A stretch of DNA of 62,749 bases from Scybalocola_A sp900557175 (GTDB lineage Bacteria > Bacillota > Clostridia > Lachnospirales > Lachnospiraceae), in contig CALADH010000048.1 in NCBI GenBank assembly GCA_937890745.1, positions 1 to 62,749 on the forward strand, read 5' to 3'. This document shows positions 16,994 through 26,073 of the stretch, in pieces. Both the position numbers and the translations under genes were made by a program. Under the pieces are notes generated by a model. The model was given only the letters and a program-made list of their open reading frames with translations, was not told the DNA's origin and ran no database searches. Positions within the stretch are counted from its first letter, which is position 1; the number at the start of each line of letters is the position of its first letter.

Positions 16994-17933
16994 ATATACG
17001 CTGACAACAACGACAGAAGCTGTTGATCTGATTAGTTATGCATTAAATGAGATGGGCATTGAAGGAATTGAAATTGAAGATAAAATTCCGCTGACAGATG
17101 AAGAAAAAAAACAGATGTTTATTGATATTTTGCCGGATTTAGGGCCGGATGACGGTGTTGCCTATGTTTCTTTTTATATTGAGCCGGAAAATGATCAGCC
17201 GGAGACAATTAAAGATGTGCTTGATGCCGTGCACGAATTAAAAGATTTTGTGGATATCGGTCAGGGCACGATTGTCAAGACACAGACAGCAGATGAAGAC
17301 TGGATGAATAACTGGAAAAAATATTGGAAGCCGTTTAAGGTTGATGAAAAAATATGGATTAAGCCGACGTGGGAGACGATTGAAAATGCAGCTGACGACG
17401 AGCTTATTGTAAAGCTTGATCCGGGCACATCATTCGGTACGGGAATGCACCATACGACAAGACTGTGCATTACACAGCTCAAAAAATATTTAAAGCCGGA
17501 GCATGAGCTTTTTGACGTTGGCTGCGGCAGCGGTATTTTGTCAATTATCGGTCTTTTGCTTGGTGTTTCTTATGCCGCGGCGACAGATGTTGACGCCCAT
17601 GCGGTGGAGGCTGCCATTGAAAATGCGAAAGTGAATGAGATTGATCTGTCAAAGTACAGAGTTGAAACCGGCGATATTATTACAGATGAAGCGTTCAGAA
17701 AGGCGATGGGCGAGAAAAAATACGATATCATTGTTGCAAATATTCTCGCTGATATTATTATTCCGCTTTCGGCTGTCATTAAAGACAATATGAAGCCGGG
17801 CGCGCTTTTTATCTCGTCAGGTATTATTGATATGAAAGAGGCGGCTGTGAGGGAAGCGCTCATTGCAAATGGTTTTGAAATTGTGGAAGTGACAAAATCC
17901 GGCGAATGGGTATCATTTACAGCAAGAGCATAG
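16980..17933 (+). CDS. prmA: Ribosomal protein L11 methyltransferase
   Basis: 317 residues, GTG start with AGGAGG 7 bases upstream. SAM-dependent enzyme that trimethylates residues of ribosomal protein L11. N-terminal L11-recognition domain (about residues 1-110), then the Rossmann methyltransferase domain with LDPGTSFGTGMHHTTRLC, motif I FDVGCGSGILSI and the catalytic-loop NILADIIIPL. Length is normal. First of four closely spaced genes (prmA-rsmE-desulfurase-thiI) for ribosome and tRNA modification. Confidence 0.95.
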   Translation: MKWNKYTLTTTTEAVDLISYALNEMGIEGIEIEDKIPLTDEEKKQMFIDILPDLGPDDGVAYVSFYIEPENDQPETIKDVLDAVHELKDFVDIGQGTIVKTQTADEDWMNNWKKYWKPFKVDEKIWIKPTWETIENAADDELIVKLDPGTSFGTGMHHTTRLCITQLKKYLKPEHELFDVGCGSGILSIIGLLLGVSYAAATDVDAHAVEAAIENAKVNEIDLSKYRVETGDIITDEAFRKAMGEKKYDIIVANILADIIIPLSAVIKDNMKPGALFISSGIIDMKEAAVREALIANGFEIVEVTKSGEWVSFTARA

Positions 17934-17948
17934 CAAGGAGGAATAGGC

Positions 17949-18686
17949 GTGCCTAGATTTTTTGTGGATTCATCTCAGATTTCGGAAACAGAGATAGAAA
18001 TTACAGGCAGTGACGTGAATCATATTAAAAATGTCCTTCGTATGAACATCGGCGAGGAGATTTCTGTCAGCGACGGTTGTGGCAAAGATTATTTTGGAAA
18101 AATTGTTTCTGAGGATAAAGACAAGGTTGTTGTTTCGATTGAAAATTCGTGGGATTCCTACGTGGAGCTTCCTGCAAAGCTGACGCTTTTTCAGGGGCTT
18201 CCAAAAGCGGATAAGATGGAGCTGATTATACAAAAGGCGGTTGAACTGGGCGTTTATGAAATTGTACCGGTTGTGACAAAGCGCACGATTGTGAAGCTGG
18301 ATGCAAAAAAGGAAGCCAAAAAGCTGGCGCGCTGGCAGGGCATTTCAGAGAGTGCGGCAAAGCAGTCGGGACGCGGTCTGATTCCGAATGTGGCAGCGCC
18401 GGTTGATTTTAAGACGGCGCTTGCGGCAGCAAAGGCGATGGATGCCGTGCTTATCCCATATGAAAAGGCAAAAGGGATGGATGCTGCGCGGGAATGTATC
18501 CGGAGCCTTAAAGGAAAGAAAAGTATCGGTATTTTTATCGGGCCGGAGGGCGGCTTTGATGAGACAGAGATTGAGATGGCCTCGGAAGCCGGCGCCCTGC
18601 CGATAACACTTGGAAAACGTATTTTAAGAACAGAAACCGCAGGTCTTGCAGCGCTTGCGGTGCTGATGTTTGAATTAGATGAGTGA
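17949..18686 (+). CDS. rsmE: 16S rRNA (uracil-1498-N3)-methyltransferase
   Basis: 245 residues, GTG start after AAGGAGG. SPOUT-fold RNA methyltransferase that modifies U1498 of 16S rRNA. PUA-like N-terminus with VNHIKNVLRMNIGE, then QGLPKADKMELIIQKAVELGV, the SAM-binding IGPEGGFDETEIE and the C-terminal knot LGKRILRTETAGLAAL. All family hallmarks are present and in order. Separated from prmA by 15 bp. Confidence 0.95.
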   Translation: MPRFFVDSSQISETEIEITGSDVNHIKNVLRMNIGEEISVSDGCGKDYFGKIVSEDKDKVVVSIENSWDSYVELPAKLTLFQGLPKADKMELIIQKAVELGVYEIVPVVTKRTIVKLDAKKEAKKLARWQGISESAAKQSGRGLIPNVAAPVDFKTALAAAKAMDAVLIPYEKAKGMDAARECIRSLKGKKSIGIFIGPEGGFDETEIEMASEAGALPITLGKRILRTETAGLAALAVLMFELDE

Positions 18687-18696
18687 GGCGATAAAA

Positions 18697-19887
18697 ATGA
18701 TAGCTTATTTGGATAATGCGGCGACAACGCAGGTCTATCCCGATGTCCGGGATGTAATGATGCAAACAATGTCCGAGGATTTCGGCAATCCGTCATCGCT
18801 GCATATGAAAGGCGTTGACGCTGAAAAGTATATAAAGGAAGCAAAGAAAATATTTGCGGATATTTTAAAGGTGCAGGAAAAGGAAATTATCTTTACATCG
18901 GGCGGCACGGAGTCAAACAATATGGCGCTTATTGGTGCGGCAAGAGCGAACTGCCGCAGGGGCCGTCATATTATTACGACAGCCATTGAACATGCGTCTG
19001 TTTACAATCCGCTTATTGCTCTTGAAGCGGAAGGCTTTGAGGTGACTTATCTTCCGGTGGATGAACATGGCATGGTTTTAATAGAGGCATTGAAGTCGGC
19101 GCTTCGTGAGGATACGATTCTTGTGTCCGTGATGTGTGTCAACAATGAGATTGGCACAATCGAGCCGCTGGATCAAATCAGCGCTGTGATTAAAGCATAC
19201 AATCCTGAGATTTTATTTCATGTGGACGCCATACAGGGATTTGGGAAACTGAGAATTTATCCTTCAAGGCTTCACATTGATATGCTCAGTATCAGCGGTC
19301 ATAAGCTTCACGGGCCAAAGGGCGTCGGTGTTCTTTATATTAAGGACAGAGTGAAAGTAAAACCTTTGATTTTGGGCGGCGGACAGCAAAAGGATATGCG
19401 GTCGGGCACGGAAAATGTGCCTGGAATTGCAGGTATCGGTGCTGCGGCAAAGGAAGTTTATGACAATTTTGATGCAAAGATTGAAAATTTATATGCATTG
19501 CGCCATAATTTCATAGAACAGTTAAAAACAATCGATAGTGTTGTTATTAATGGCTTTGAAAACCGTACAGATGAGGCGGACAGCTTTTCAAAAGGCCCGG
19601 CGCCTCATATTGTCAGCGCTTCTTTTGAAAATATAAGAGCGGAGGTGCTTTTGCACGCGCTTGAAGAAAAAGGCGTCTACGTGTCGTCAGGCTCGGCGTG
19701 TTCATCAAACCATCCGGCCATCAGCGGCACATTAAAAGCTATTGGCGTCGGTAAAAAGTATTTGGATGCGACGCTGCGTTTCAGCTTCTGTCTTGAAACG
19801 ACAAAAGAGGAACTTGATTATTGTATCGGACAGCTTAAAGTACTTGTACCGATGCTCAGAAGATATACTGCAGGAGGAAGACGATGA
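18697..19887 (+). CDS. Cysteine desulfurase (NifS/IscS family)
   Basis: 396 residues from the ATG at 18697, chosen because GAGG lies 8 bases upstream and MIAYLDNAATT is the usual beginning; an earlier ATG at 18679 overlaps rsmE. PLP enzyme that takes sulfur from cysteine. The cofactor lysine is in SISGHKLHGPKGVGVLY and the catalytic cysteine in SSGSACSSNHPAISG. Immediately upstream of thiI, with overlapping codons, so it most likely supplies persulfide sulfur to ThiI for 4-thiouridine in tRNA rather than being a general iron-sulfur cluster enzyme. Confidence 0.92.
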   Translation: MIAYLDNAATTQVYPDVRDVMMQTMSEDFGNPSSLHMKGVDAEKYIKEAKKIFADILKVQEKEIIFTSGGTESNNMALIGAARANCRRGRHIITTAIEHASVYNPLIALEAEGFEVTYLPVDEHGMVLIEALKSALREDTILVSVMCVNNEIGTIEPLDQISAVIKAYNPEILFHVDAIQGFGKLRIYPSRLHIDMLSISGHKLHGPKGVGVLYIKDRVKVKPLILGGGQQKDMRSGTENVPGIAGIGAAAKEVYDNFDAKIENLYALRHNFIEQLKTIDSVVINGFENRTDEADSFSKGPAPHIVSASFENIRAEVLLHALEEKGVYVSSGSACSSNHPAISGTLKAIGVGKKYLDATLRFSFCLETTKEELDYCIGQLKVLVPMLRRYTAGGRR

Positions 19888-21065
19888 TAAAATATGAAGC
19901 TTTTTTAATTAAATATGGCGAGATTGGTTTAAAGGGCAAAAACAGATATTTGTTTGAGGATGCGCTGATCCGTCAGATTCAGTTTTCGTTAAAGGGTACA
20001 GGCGACTATGAAGTGACAAAGGAGCAGGGGCGTATTTACGTCAATATGAAGTCGGATTATGATTACGATGAAGTTGTGACAGCACTCCAGCGCGTTTTCG
20101 GTATTGTGGCAATCTGTCCGGTTGTTTATTGCAGTGATTATTCATGGGAAAACCTGACAAAAACGGTTGGTGATTATATCGAGGGTGCTTATGAGCAGAA
20201 AAACTTCACATTTAAGGTGGAGTCAAGACGTGCCGATAAGCGTTATCCGAAGGTATCTATGGAAATTAATGCGGATATGGGTGAGTATCTTTTGGAACGG
20301 TTTCCTGAGCTTTCTGTCAATGTGCGTCAGCCGGAGGTGCTGATCAATATTGAGCTGCGGAGCAAAGGCTATATTTATTCGAAATCCATTCCAGGGCCGG
20401 GAGGTATGCCTGTCGGCAGTAACGGTAAGGCAATGCTTTTATTATCCGGCGGTATTGACAGTCCGGTTGCCGGATATATGATTGCAAAGCGCGGCGTTGT
20501 TTTAGAGGCAACATATTTTCATGCGCCGCCGTATACAAGCGAGCGTGCGAAGCAGAAGGTTGTTGATCTGGCAAAAATTGTTGCCCGCTATTCAGGACCG
20601 ATTAAGCTGCATATTATTAACTTTACAGAAATCCAGCTTGCAATTTATGAAAAGTGTCCTCATGATGAGCTGACAATTATTATGCGCCGCTATATGATGA
20701 AAATTGCGGAAATGATCGCAAAGGAAAATCGGGCGCTGGGACTGATTACAGGTGAGAGCATCGGTCAGGTGGCAAGTCAGACACTGCAGTCACTGGCGGC
20801 GACAAATGCTGTCTGTACACTGCCTGTCTACCGTCCGGTGATTGGCTTTGATAAAAATGATATTGTTGCCATTTCTGAAAAAATCGGCGCTTTCGAGACA
20901 TCCATCCAGCCGTTTGAGGATTGCTGTACAATTTTTGTGGCAAAGCATCCGGTGACAAAGCCGAATTTGAAGGCAATCGAACGCTCGGAACGGCATCTTG
21001 CTGATGTCATTGATGAAATGATTGAGAGAGCTGTGACAGAAAGAGAAGTTATCATCTGTGAATAA
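19884..21065 (+). CDS. thiI: tRNA 4-thiouridine synthase
   Basis: 393 residues, overlapping the desulfurase stop and preceded by AGGAGGA. Adenylates and thiolates U8 of tRNA; also feeds thiamine synthesis in some bacteria. N-terminal ferredoxin-like and THUMP domains (about 1-165), then the PP-loop MLLLSGGIDSPVAGYM and the PP-ATPase region with LITGESIGQVASQTL. It lacks the C-terminal rhodanese domain of the enterobacterial protein, which is normal for Firmicutes; a CC pair in FEDCCTIFVAKHP may be the sulfur-handling site. Ends the operon. Confidence 0.95.
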   Translation: MIKYEAFLIKYGEIGLKGKNRYLFEDALIRQIQFSLKGTGDYEVTKEQGRIYVNMKSDYDYDEVVTALQRVFGIVAICPVVYCSDYSWENLTKTVGDYIEGAYEQKNFTFKVESRRADKRYPKVSMEINADMGEYLLERFPELSVNVRQPEVLINIELRSKGYIYSKSIPGPGGMPVGSNGKAMLLLSGGIDSPVAGYMIAKRGVVLEATYFHAPPYTSERAKQKVVDLAKIVARYSGPIKLHIINFTEIQLAIYEKCPHDELTIIMRRYMMKIAEMIAKENRALGLITGESIGQVASQTLQSLAATNAVCTLPVYRPVIGFDKNDIVAISEKIGAFETSIQPFEDCCTIFVAKHPVTKPNLKAIERSERHLADVIDEMIERAVTEREVIICE

Positions 21066-21096
21066 TATGCAGACGGAAATTTCTGACGGATCATCA

Positions 21097-21126
21097 TTGT
21101 GCCGCGGGCAGTTGTCCGCGGCACAA
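21097..21126 (+). terminator. Hairpin after thiI
   Basis: An 11-bp perfect GC-rich stem (21097-21107 with 21116-21126) and an 8-nt loop. There is no T-run after it on either strand, so it may stabilise the 3' end rather than terminate by the intrinsic mechanism. Confidence 0.5.
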
Positions 21127-21135
21127 TAAAAGAGG

Positions 21136-21168
21136 AAAGGCCGCATACGGCAAAATGCCTGCGGCCTT
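21136..21168 (-). terminator. Terminator of the HPr-like gene
   Basis: AAGGCCGCA (21137-21145) pairs with TGCGGCCTT (21160-21168). On the minus strand it is followed by a T-rich stretch (TTCCTCTTTT). Confidence 0.55.
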
Positions 21169-21209
21169 AAAAATAATTATGAGAAAAAAGAAAAAAATTA
21201 ACACCGAAA

Positions 21210-21443
21210 TTATTCAACGATAAAAGGTTTAATGACATTCATAATCTCATCGAGATTCTTTTCGGCGTGAATGTTTAATGTGATTGGTTTTGATAAGTCA
21301 AGACTGAAGATACCCATAATAGATTTGGCGTCAATAACATATCTTCCGGAGATTAAATCAAATTCGCTGTCAAAGCGTGTGATTTCGTTGACGAAAGCCT
21401 TTACTTTATCGATTGAATCAAGACAAATTTCTACTGTTTTCAT
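21210..21443 (-). CDS. HPr-like protein lacking the phosphorylatable histidine
   Basis: 77 residues, size of HPr of the sugar phosphotransferase system. The C-terminal two thirds fit HPr: the KSIMG motif with Ser41, equivalent to the regulatory Ser46, then FSLDLSKPITLNIHAE and LDEIMNVIKPF. The N-terminal GIHARPA loop carrying His15 is absent; the region reads LDSIDKVKAFVNEITRF. It therefore cannot act as a classical PEP-dependent phosphocarrier. It may be a regulatory protein of the Crh type or have another role. Preceded by GGGGAG and transcribed alone between two plus-strand operons. Confidence 0.75.
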   Translation of the reverse strand: MKTVEICLDSIDKVKAFVNEITRFDSEFDLISGRYVIDAKSIMGIFSLDLSKPITLNIHAEKNLDEIMNVIKPFIVE

Positions 21444-21564
21444 ACCTTGGACTCCCCTTCAATGTTCGTATTTTTTTATTTTATACTTATATACTACATT
21501 CAGGCGGCTAAAAAGTCAATATGATTACAGCTTTTAAAATTAAAAAAATTAAAGGAGAGTGCAG

Positions 21565-22911
21565 ATGAAAAAAGTGGCATTTTATACATTAGGCTGCAAG
21601 GTGAATCAATATGAAACGGATGCTATGAACGAATTGTTCCGTGCGGCCGGTTATGAGATTGTTGATTTTAACGAGGCAGCGGATGTTTACATTATAAATA
21701 CATGCACAGTGACGAATATTGCAGACAGAAAGTCAAGACAAATCCTTCACCGTGCGAAGAAAAAAAATCCGTCGGCGATTGTGGCTGCGGCGGGCTGTTA
21801 TGCTCAGGAAGCCGGTGAGAAGCTTTTAGAGGATCCGATGGTGGATATCGTTGTCGGCAATAATAAGAAAAAAGATATTGTCGGTATTGTTGAAAATTAT
21901 ATGAAGCAGGCGGGCAAAGACAGTGCAAGTGCTCTGATTGATATTAATCATACGCCGGATTATGAAACACTGTCCATCCATGAGACGAGTGAGCACCGCA
22001 GAGCTTATATTAAAATACAGGATGGCTGCAATCAGTTTTGCTCATATTGCATTATTCCGTATGCGAGAGGCCGCGTAAGAAGCCGTCAGCCGGAGGATAT
22101 TATTGATGAAGTGCGGCATCTTACTGAAAATGACTACCGGGAAATTGTGCTGACAGGTATCCACATATCTTCTTATGGACTTGATTTTGAGGGTGTAGAG
22201 TATGATTCAAAGAAAAATAATGGCAGTCATTTGATTGCTTTAATTGAAGCGCTGGCAAAAAATCCCGGGCTTGAGCGCATCCGCTTAAGTTCACTTGAAC
22301 CGCGCCTTATGACGGAGGATTTTGTAAAACGGCTTTCTGCGATTGATAAAATATGTCCGCATTTTCATTTGTCGCTGCAAAGCGGCTGCGATGCAACGCT
22401 AAAGCGGATGAACCGGAAATATACGACAGAAGAATATATGGCTTCGTGTGTCCTTTTGAGAAAATATTTTGACCGGCCGGCCATTACGACCGATGTGATC
22501 GTCGGTTTTCCGGGAGAGACAGAGGAAGAATTTGAAATGACAAAGCGCTTTATTGAAGAAGTGGCTTTTGCGCAGATGCACATTTTTAAATATTCAAAGC
22601 GCCGGGGAACAAAGGCAGCTGTCATGGAAAATCAAATTGATGAACAGATTAAAAATTTAAGAAGTGCAGAGCTTTTTGAGATTGATGAGAAGCTCCGCCG
22701 CCGTTATATTGATGAAAATATGGATAAGACACTTTTAGTGCTTGCTGAAGAAATGATTGAAATTGACGGCAGTGCCTATATGACAGGTCACAGCAAGGAA
22801 TATATTAAAGTGGTTGTTCCGGGTACAGATTCGCAGCTTAATACAGTTGTCAGTGGGAAAATGACAGACAAAACTTATGAAGATTTTGTAATTTGCGAAA
22901 GTATGGATTGA
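21565..22911 (+). CDS. mtaB: tRNA t6A37 C2-methylthiotransferase
   Basis: 448 residues from the ATG at 21565 (AAAGGAG 7 bases upstream). Radical-SAM enzyme that converts t6A to ms2t6A at position 37 of tRNAs. UPF0004 domain at the N-terminus with cluster cysteines in LGCKVNQYETD, NTCTVTNIADRKS and AAGCYAQEAG; radical SAM motif CNQFCSYCIIPYARG (CxxxCxxC); C-terminal TRAM domain in the last 70 residues. The sequence pattern is MtaB/YqeV rather than MiaB or RimO. Confidence 0.93.
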   Translation: MKKVAFYTLGCKVNQYETDAMNELFRAAGYEIVDFNEAADVYIINTCTVTNIADRKSRQILHRAKKKNPSAIVAAAGCYAQEAGEKLLEDPMVDIVVGNNKKKDIVGIVENYMKQAGKDSASALIDINHTPDYETLSIHETSEHRRAYIKIQDGCNQFCSYCIIPYARGRVRSRQPEDIIDEVRHLTENDYREIVLTGIHISSYGLDFEGVEYDSKKNNGSHLIALIEALAKNPGLERIRLSSLEPRLMTEDFVKRLSAIDKICPHFHLSLQSGCDATLKRMNRKYTTEEYMASCVLLRKYFDRPAITTDVIVGFPGETEEEFEMTKRFIEEVAFAQMHIFKYSKRRGTKAAVMENQIDEQIKNLRSAELFEIDEKLRRRYIDENMDKTLLVLAEEMIEIDGSAYMTGHSKEYIKVVVPGTDSQLNTVVSGKMTDKTYEDFVICESMD

Positions 22912-23001
22912 ATTTTACGGCATAATATATTAATATAATAGATAGCAGGTTCGGAAAACATAGGATAACTATGTAATTTTTAGGAAAGTAAGGTGTAGGA
23001 A

Positions 23002-23262
23002 ATGCCCGATATGAAAAATACACAGTATTTTAAGGTGACAAATGAGAATGACATCGCAGTGAAGGATATCCTTGAGGCGGTTTATATTGCGCTTACGGAA
23101 AAAGGCTATAATCCTGTCAGCCAGATTGTCGGTTATATTATGTCCGGTGATCCGACATATGTGACAAGTTATAAGAATGCCCGCTATCTTATTATGAAGG
23201 TTGAGCGTGACGAGATCCTTGAGGAGCTTCTGAAAAATTATATTGATGTGAATTTAAAGTAG
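23002..23262 (+). CDS. ireB: IreB family regulatory phosphoprotein
   Basis: 86 residues (UPF0297). Small helical dimer; in Enterococcus IreB is phosphorylated by the serine/threonine kinase IreK and affects cephalosporin resistance. Conserved blocks include VKDILEAVYIALTEKGYNPVSQ, given here only in part as ALTEKGYNPVSQIVGYIMSG, then DPTYVTSYKNAR and the C-terminal RDEILEELLKNY. It sits six bases before ruvX, the usual neighbour in Firmicutes. Confidence 0.93.
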   Translation: MPDMKNTQYFKVTNENDIAVKDILEAVYIALTEKGYNPVSQIVGYIMSGDPTYVTSYKNARYLIMKVERDEILEELLKNYIDVNLK

Positions 23263-23268
23263 GTTAAT

Positions 23269-23691
23269 ATGAGAATACTTGGACTTGATTATGGTACAAA
23301 GACGGTAGGCGTCGCGCTGAGCGATGCTTTGGGCCTGACCGCACAGCCTTTGGAAACCATAGAGCGAAAAGAAGCGAATAAGCTTAGAAAAACACTTGCA
23401 AGGATAGAGACGATTGCAGCAGCCGAAGATGTGTCAGAAATAGTTCTTGGCTATCCGAAGCATATGAATAATTCAGAGGGCAGCCGCTGTGAGGCGACGA
23501 TGGCATTTAAGGAGATGCTTGAGCGCCGGACAGGACTGCCGGTAATACTTTGGGATGAACGGATGAGTACGGTTTTTGCCGAAAGAACACTGATGGAGGG
23601 CGGCGTGCGCCGGGAAAACAGAAAAGCCTATGTGGACAAGCTGGCCGCCGTCTATATTTTACAGGGATATTTAGATAGTAAGAAAGGCTGA
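23269..23691 (+). CDS. ruvX: Putative Holliday junction resolvase / pre-16S rRNA nuclease YqgF
   Basis: 140 residues with an RNase H-like fold: the first acidic residue is in LGLDYGTKTVGVALSD, followed by ILGYPKHMNNSEGSRCE and WDERMSTVFAERTL; a final conserved Asp sits in KAYVDKLAAVYILQGYL. Family members have been linked both to Holliday junction cleavage and to 16S rRNA 5'-end maturation. Tightly packed between ireB and the DUF1292 gene. Confidence 0.92.
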   Translation: MRILGLDYGTKTVGVALSDALGLTAQPLETIERKEANKLRKTLARIETIAAAEDVSEIVLGYPKHMNNSEGSRCEATMAFKEMLERRTGLPVILWDERMSTVFAERTLMEGGVRRENRKAYVDKLAAVYILQGYLDSKKG

Positions 23692-23700
23692 AAAGCGTTT

Positions 23701-23970
23701 ATGAGTCAGAGAGAAAGTATAAAGATGTTATCACCGGACGGTGAGGTTTTATCGTTCTACGTTGTAGAACAGACAAGAATTAATAATATCAACTATCTTT
23801 TAGTTGAGGACGCCGACGACGAAGGCGAAGCTTATATTTTAAAGGAAACATCCAGCGATAGCATGGCGCAGGAATCTGTATTTGAATTTGTGGAGGAAGA
23901 TAACGAATTTGAAGCGCTGTCAAAAGTATTTGAAGCATTGCTGGACGAGATGGATATTGATTTAGAGTGA
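23701..23970 (+). CDS. DUF1292 domain protein
   Basis: 89 residues, very acidic. The pattern of a short beta-sheet domain (SPDGEVLSFYVVEQTRINN-type start, YLLVEDADDEGEAYILK) matches DUF1292. The standard Firmicutes order ireB-ruvX-DUF1292 is kept. Function is unknown. AAAGCG before the ATG is a poor ribosome site, which suggests coupling to ruvX, nine bases upstream. Confidence 0.85.
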   Translation: MSQRESIKMLSPDGEVLSFYVVEQTRINNINYLLVEDADDEGEAYILKETSSDSMAQESVFEFVEEDNEFEALSKVFEALLDEMDIDLE

Positions 23971-23988
23971 CAGAGGTGCGTGAAAAAA

Positions 23989-25686
23989 ATGAGATTTAAC
24001 AATCGTAACAATCATAATGTAAATAATGAACATGAGAAGGTAAAGATTATTCCTCTTGGAGGACTTGAGCAGATTGGCATGAATATTACATGCTTTGAAT
24101 ATGAAGACAGTATTATTATCGTGGACTGCGGTCTTGCTTTCCCGGCTGATGATATGCTTGGCGTGGATCTGGTAATTCCGGATGTCACATACCTTAAGGA
24201 GAATATTCATAAGGTCAAAGGTTTTGTCATCACTCACGGACATGAGGATCATATCGGTGCACTGCCGTATGTGCTGAGAGACATTCCGGCGCCGATTTAT
24301 GCAACAAAGCTGACGATGGGGATCATAGAGCATAAATTAAAAGAACACAATATGATGAAGGCTGTAAAGCGCAAGGTTATTAAGCACGGACAGTTCATTA
24401 ACCTTGGCTGCTTCAGAATAGAGTTTATTAAGACAAATCACAGTATTGCTGACGCGACGGCGCTTGCAATCTACACACCGGCGGGAATTATTATCCACAC
24501 CGGCGACTTTAAGATTGACTATACGCCTGTTTTTGGCGAGCGTATTGATCTTCAGCGTTTTGCAGAGCTTGGAAAGAAGGGCGTGCTTGCGCTGATGTCA
24601 GACAGTACGAATGCGGAGCGTCCGGGCTTTACCCAGTCAGAGCGCACAGTCGGCAAGACGTTTGACCATATTTTCAATGAACATAGAGATTCAAGAATTA
24701 TTGTGGCAACTTTTGCGTCAAATGTTGACCGTGTCCAGCAGATTATTGATACGGCTTACAGATATGGCCGTAAGGTAATCGTTGAAGGACGAAGCATGGT
24801 TAATATTATCACGATTGCACAGGAACTAGGTTATATTAACATTCCTGACAATACGCTGATCGATATTGAAAGTATGAAAAATTATCCGCCGGAGCAGATT
24901 GTGCTTATTACAACGGGAAGTCAGGGTGAGACGATGGCTGCCCTTTCAAGGATGGCGGCATCAATACACCGCAAAGTTTCAATTAATCCGGGCGATACAG
25001 TTATTTTCAGTTCAACACCGATTCCGGGCAATGAAAAAGCTGTTTCAAATATTATCAATGATTTATACAGACAGGGCGCTGATGTTATTTTCCAGGATAC
25101 CCATGTTTCAGGACATGCCTGCCAGGAAGAAATAAAGCTGATTTATGCACTGACACGGCCGAAGTATTCGATTCCGGTTCACGGCGAATACCGTCATCTG
25201 AAAGCCCATGCAGGCCTTGCAGAGACGATGGGGGTTGAAAAAGAAAATATTATTATTATGAAGACTGGCGACGTGCTTGAACTTTCAGACGAGAGTGCGA
25301 AGATTTCCGGTCATGTCCAGAGCGGCGCGATCATGGTTGATGGTCTTGGTGTCGGCGATGTCGGCAATATCGTTTTGAGAGATCGTCAGATGCTTTCTCA
25401 AAATGGTCTTATTATTGTCGTTATGACGCTGGACAAGTACACAAATGAGATTCTTTCAGGACCGGATATTGTATCGAGAGGTTTCGTTTATGTAAGAGAG
25501 TCCGAGGATCTGATGGATGAGGCGCGACGTGTTGTCAATGATGCGCTCTATAATTGTCTGAGCAAGCGCTGTACAGACTGGGGCAAGATTAAAAATGTTG
25601 TCAGAGAATCACTTGGTGATTTTATATGGAAACAGACAAAGCGCAATCCGATGATACTTCCGATTATTATGGAAGTGGACGCTTAA
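23989..25686 (+). CDS. rnj: Ribonuclease J
   Basis: 565 residues from the ATG at 23989; AGAGGTG lies 10 bases upstream, while the GTG at 23980 is too close to it. 5'-exo and endoribonuclease central to mRNA decay in Firmicutes. Metallo-beta-lactamase zinc motif THGHEDHIGALPY near residue 80, further ligands in TNHSIADATALAI and HTGDFKIDYTP, beta-CASP motifs in MSDSTNAERPG and SGHACQEEIKL, and the C-terminal PVHGEYRHLKAH. An AT-rich Asn-rich N-terminal tail precedes the domain. I cannot tell J1 from J2. Confidence 0.95.
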   Translation: MRFNNRNNHNVNNEHEKVKIIPLGGLEQIGMNITCFEYEDSIIIVDCGLAFPADDMLGVDLVIPDVTYLKENIHKVKGFVITHGHEDHIGALPYVLRDIPAPIYATKLTMGIIEHKLKEHNMMKAVKRKVIKHGQFINLGCFRIEFIKTNHSIADATALAIYTPAGIIIHTGDFKIDYTPVFGERIDLQRFAELGKKGVLALMSDSTNAERPGFTQSERTVGKTFDHIFNEHRDSRIIVATFASNVDRVQQIIDTAYRYGRKVIVEGRSMVNIITIAQELGYINIPDNTLIDIESMKNYPPEQIVLITTGSQGETMAALSRMAASIHRKVSINPGDTVIFSSTPIPGNEKAVSNIINDLYRQGADVIFQDTHVSGHACQEEIKLIYALTRPKYSIPVHGEYRHLKAHAGLAETMGVEKENIIIMKTGDVLELSDESAKISGHVQSGAIMVDGLGVGDVGNIVLRDRQMLSQNGLIIVVMTLDKYTNEILSGPDIVSRGFVYVRESEDLMDEARRVVNDALYNCLSKRCTDWGKIKNVVRESLGDFIWKQTKRNPMILPIIMEVDA

Positions 25687-25707
25687 TGGCAGGAAAGGCC
25701 GGATAAA

Positions 25708-26064
25708 ATGACAGAGGTTGAAAAACAGACAAAGTCGCTGGCCGCAGCCATAAGAAAGAGCAGTGAGCGGGAGCAGTATACGAGAGCTTACGCGAAGCTT
25801 TGTATGCGGCCCGAACTTCTTTCACGTCTCAACCGGTTCAGGCGAAAGTATTTTCTGCTACTTAATACGCCTGAGAGTGACGAGCGGACACAGCATATAT
25901 TAAAACTTGAGCAGGATTTTGCAGATGTTCTCAGTGAGGGCGTTGTCAGGGAATTTCTGGCAGCCCAGCAGCGTTTGTGCACGATGGTGCGGGACATTTA
26001 TCGGATACTTGATGATGCAGTAAAGTTTGAGATGGACTTTATGTTTGATTCAGAGGAGGAATAA
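25708..26064 (+). CDS. YlbF family regulator
   Basis: 118 residues, all-helical and charged, matching the YlbF/YmcA (DUF964) family. In Bacillus YlbF, YmcA and YaaT form a complex that directs RNase Y processing of mRNA. The gene follows RNase J by 21 bp, which fits a role in RNA metabolism. No YmcA or YaaT gene is in the window. The C-terminus is acidic (MDFMFDSEEE). Confidence 0.8.
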   Translation: MTEVEKQTKSLAAAIRKSSEREQYTRAYAKLCMRPELLSRLNRFRRKYFLLLNTPESDERTQHILKLEQDFADVLSEGVVREFLAAQQRLCTMVRDIYRILDDAVKFEMDFMFDSEEE

Positions 26065-26073
26065 AGGAAAACG

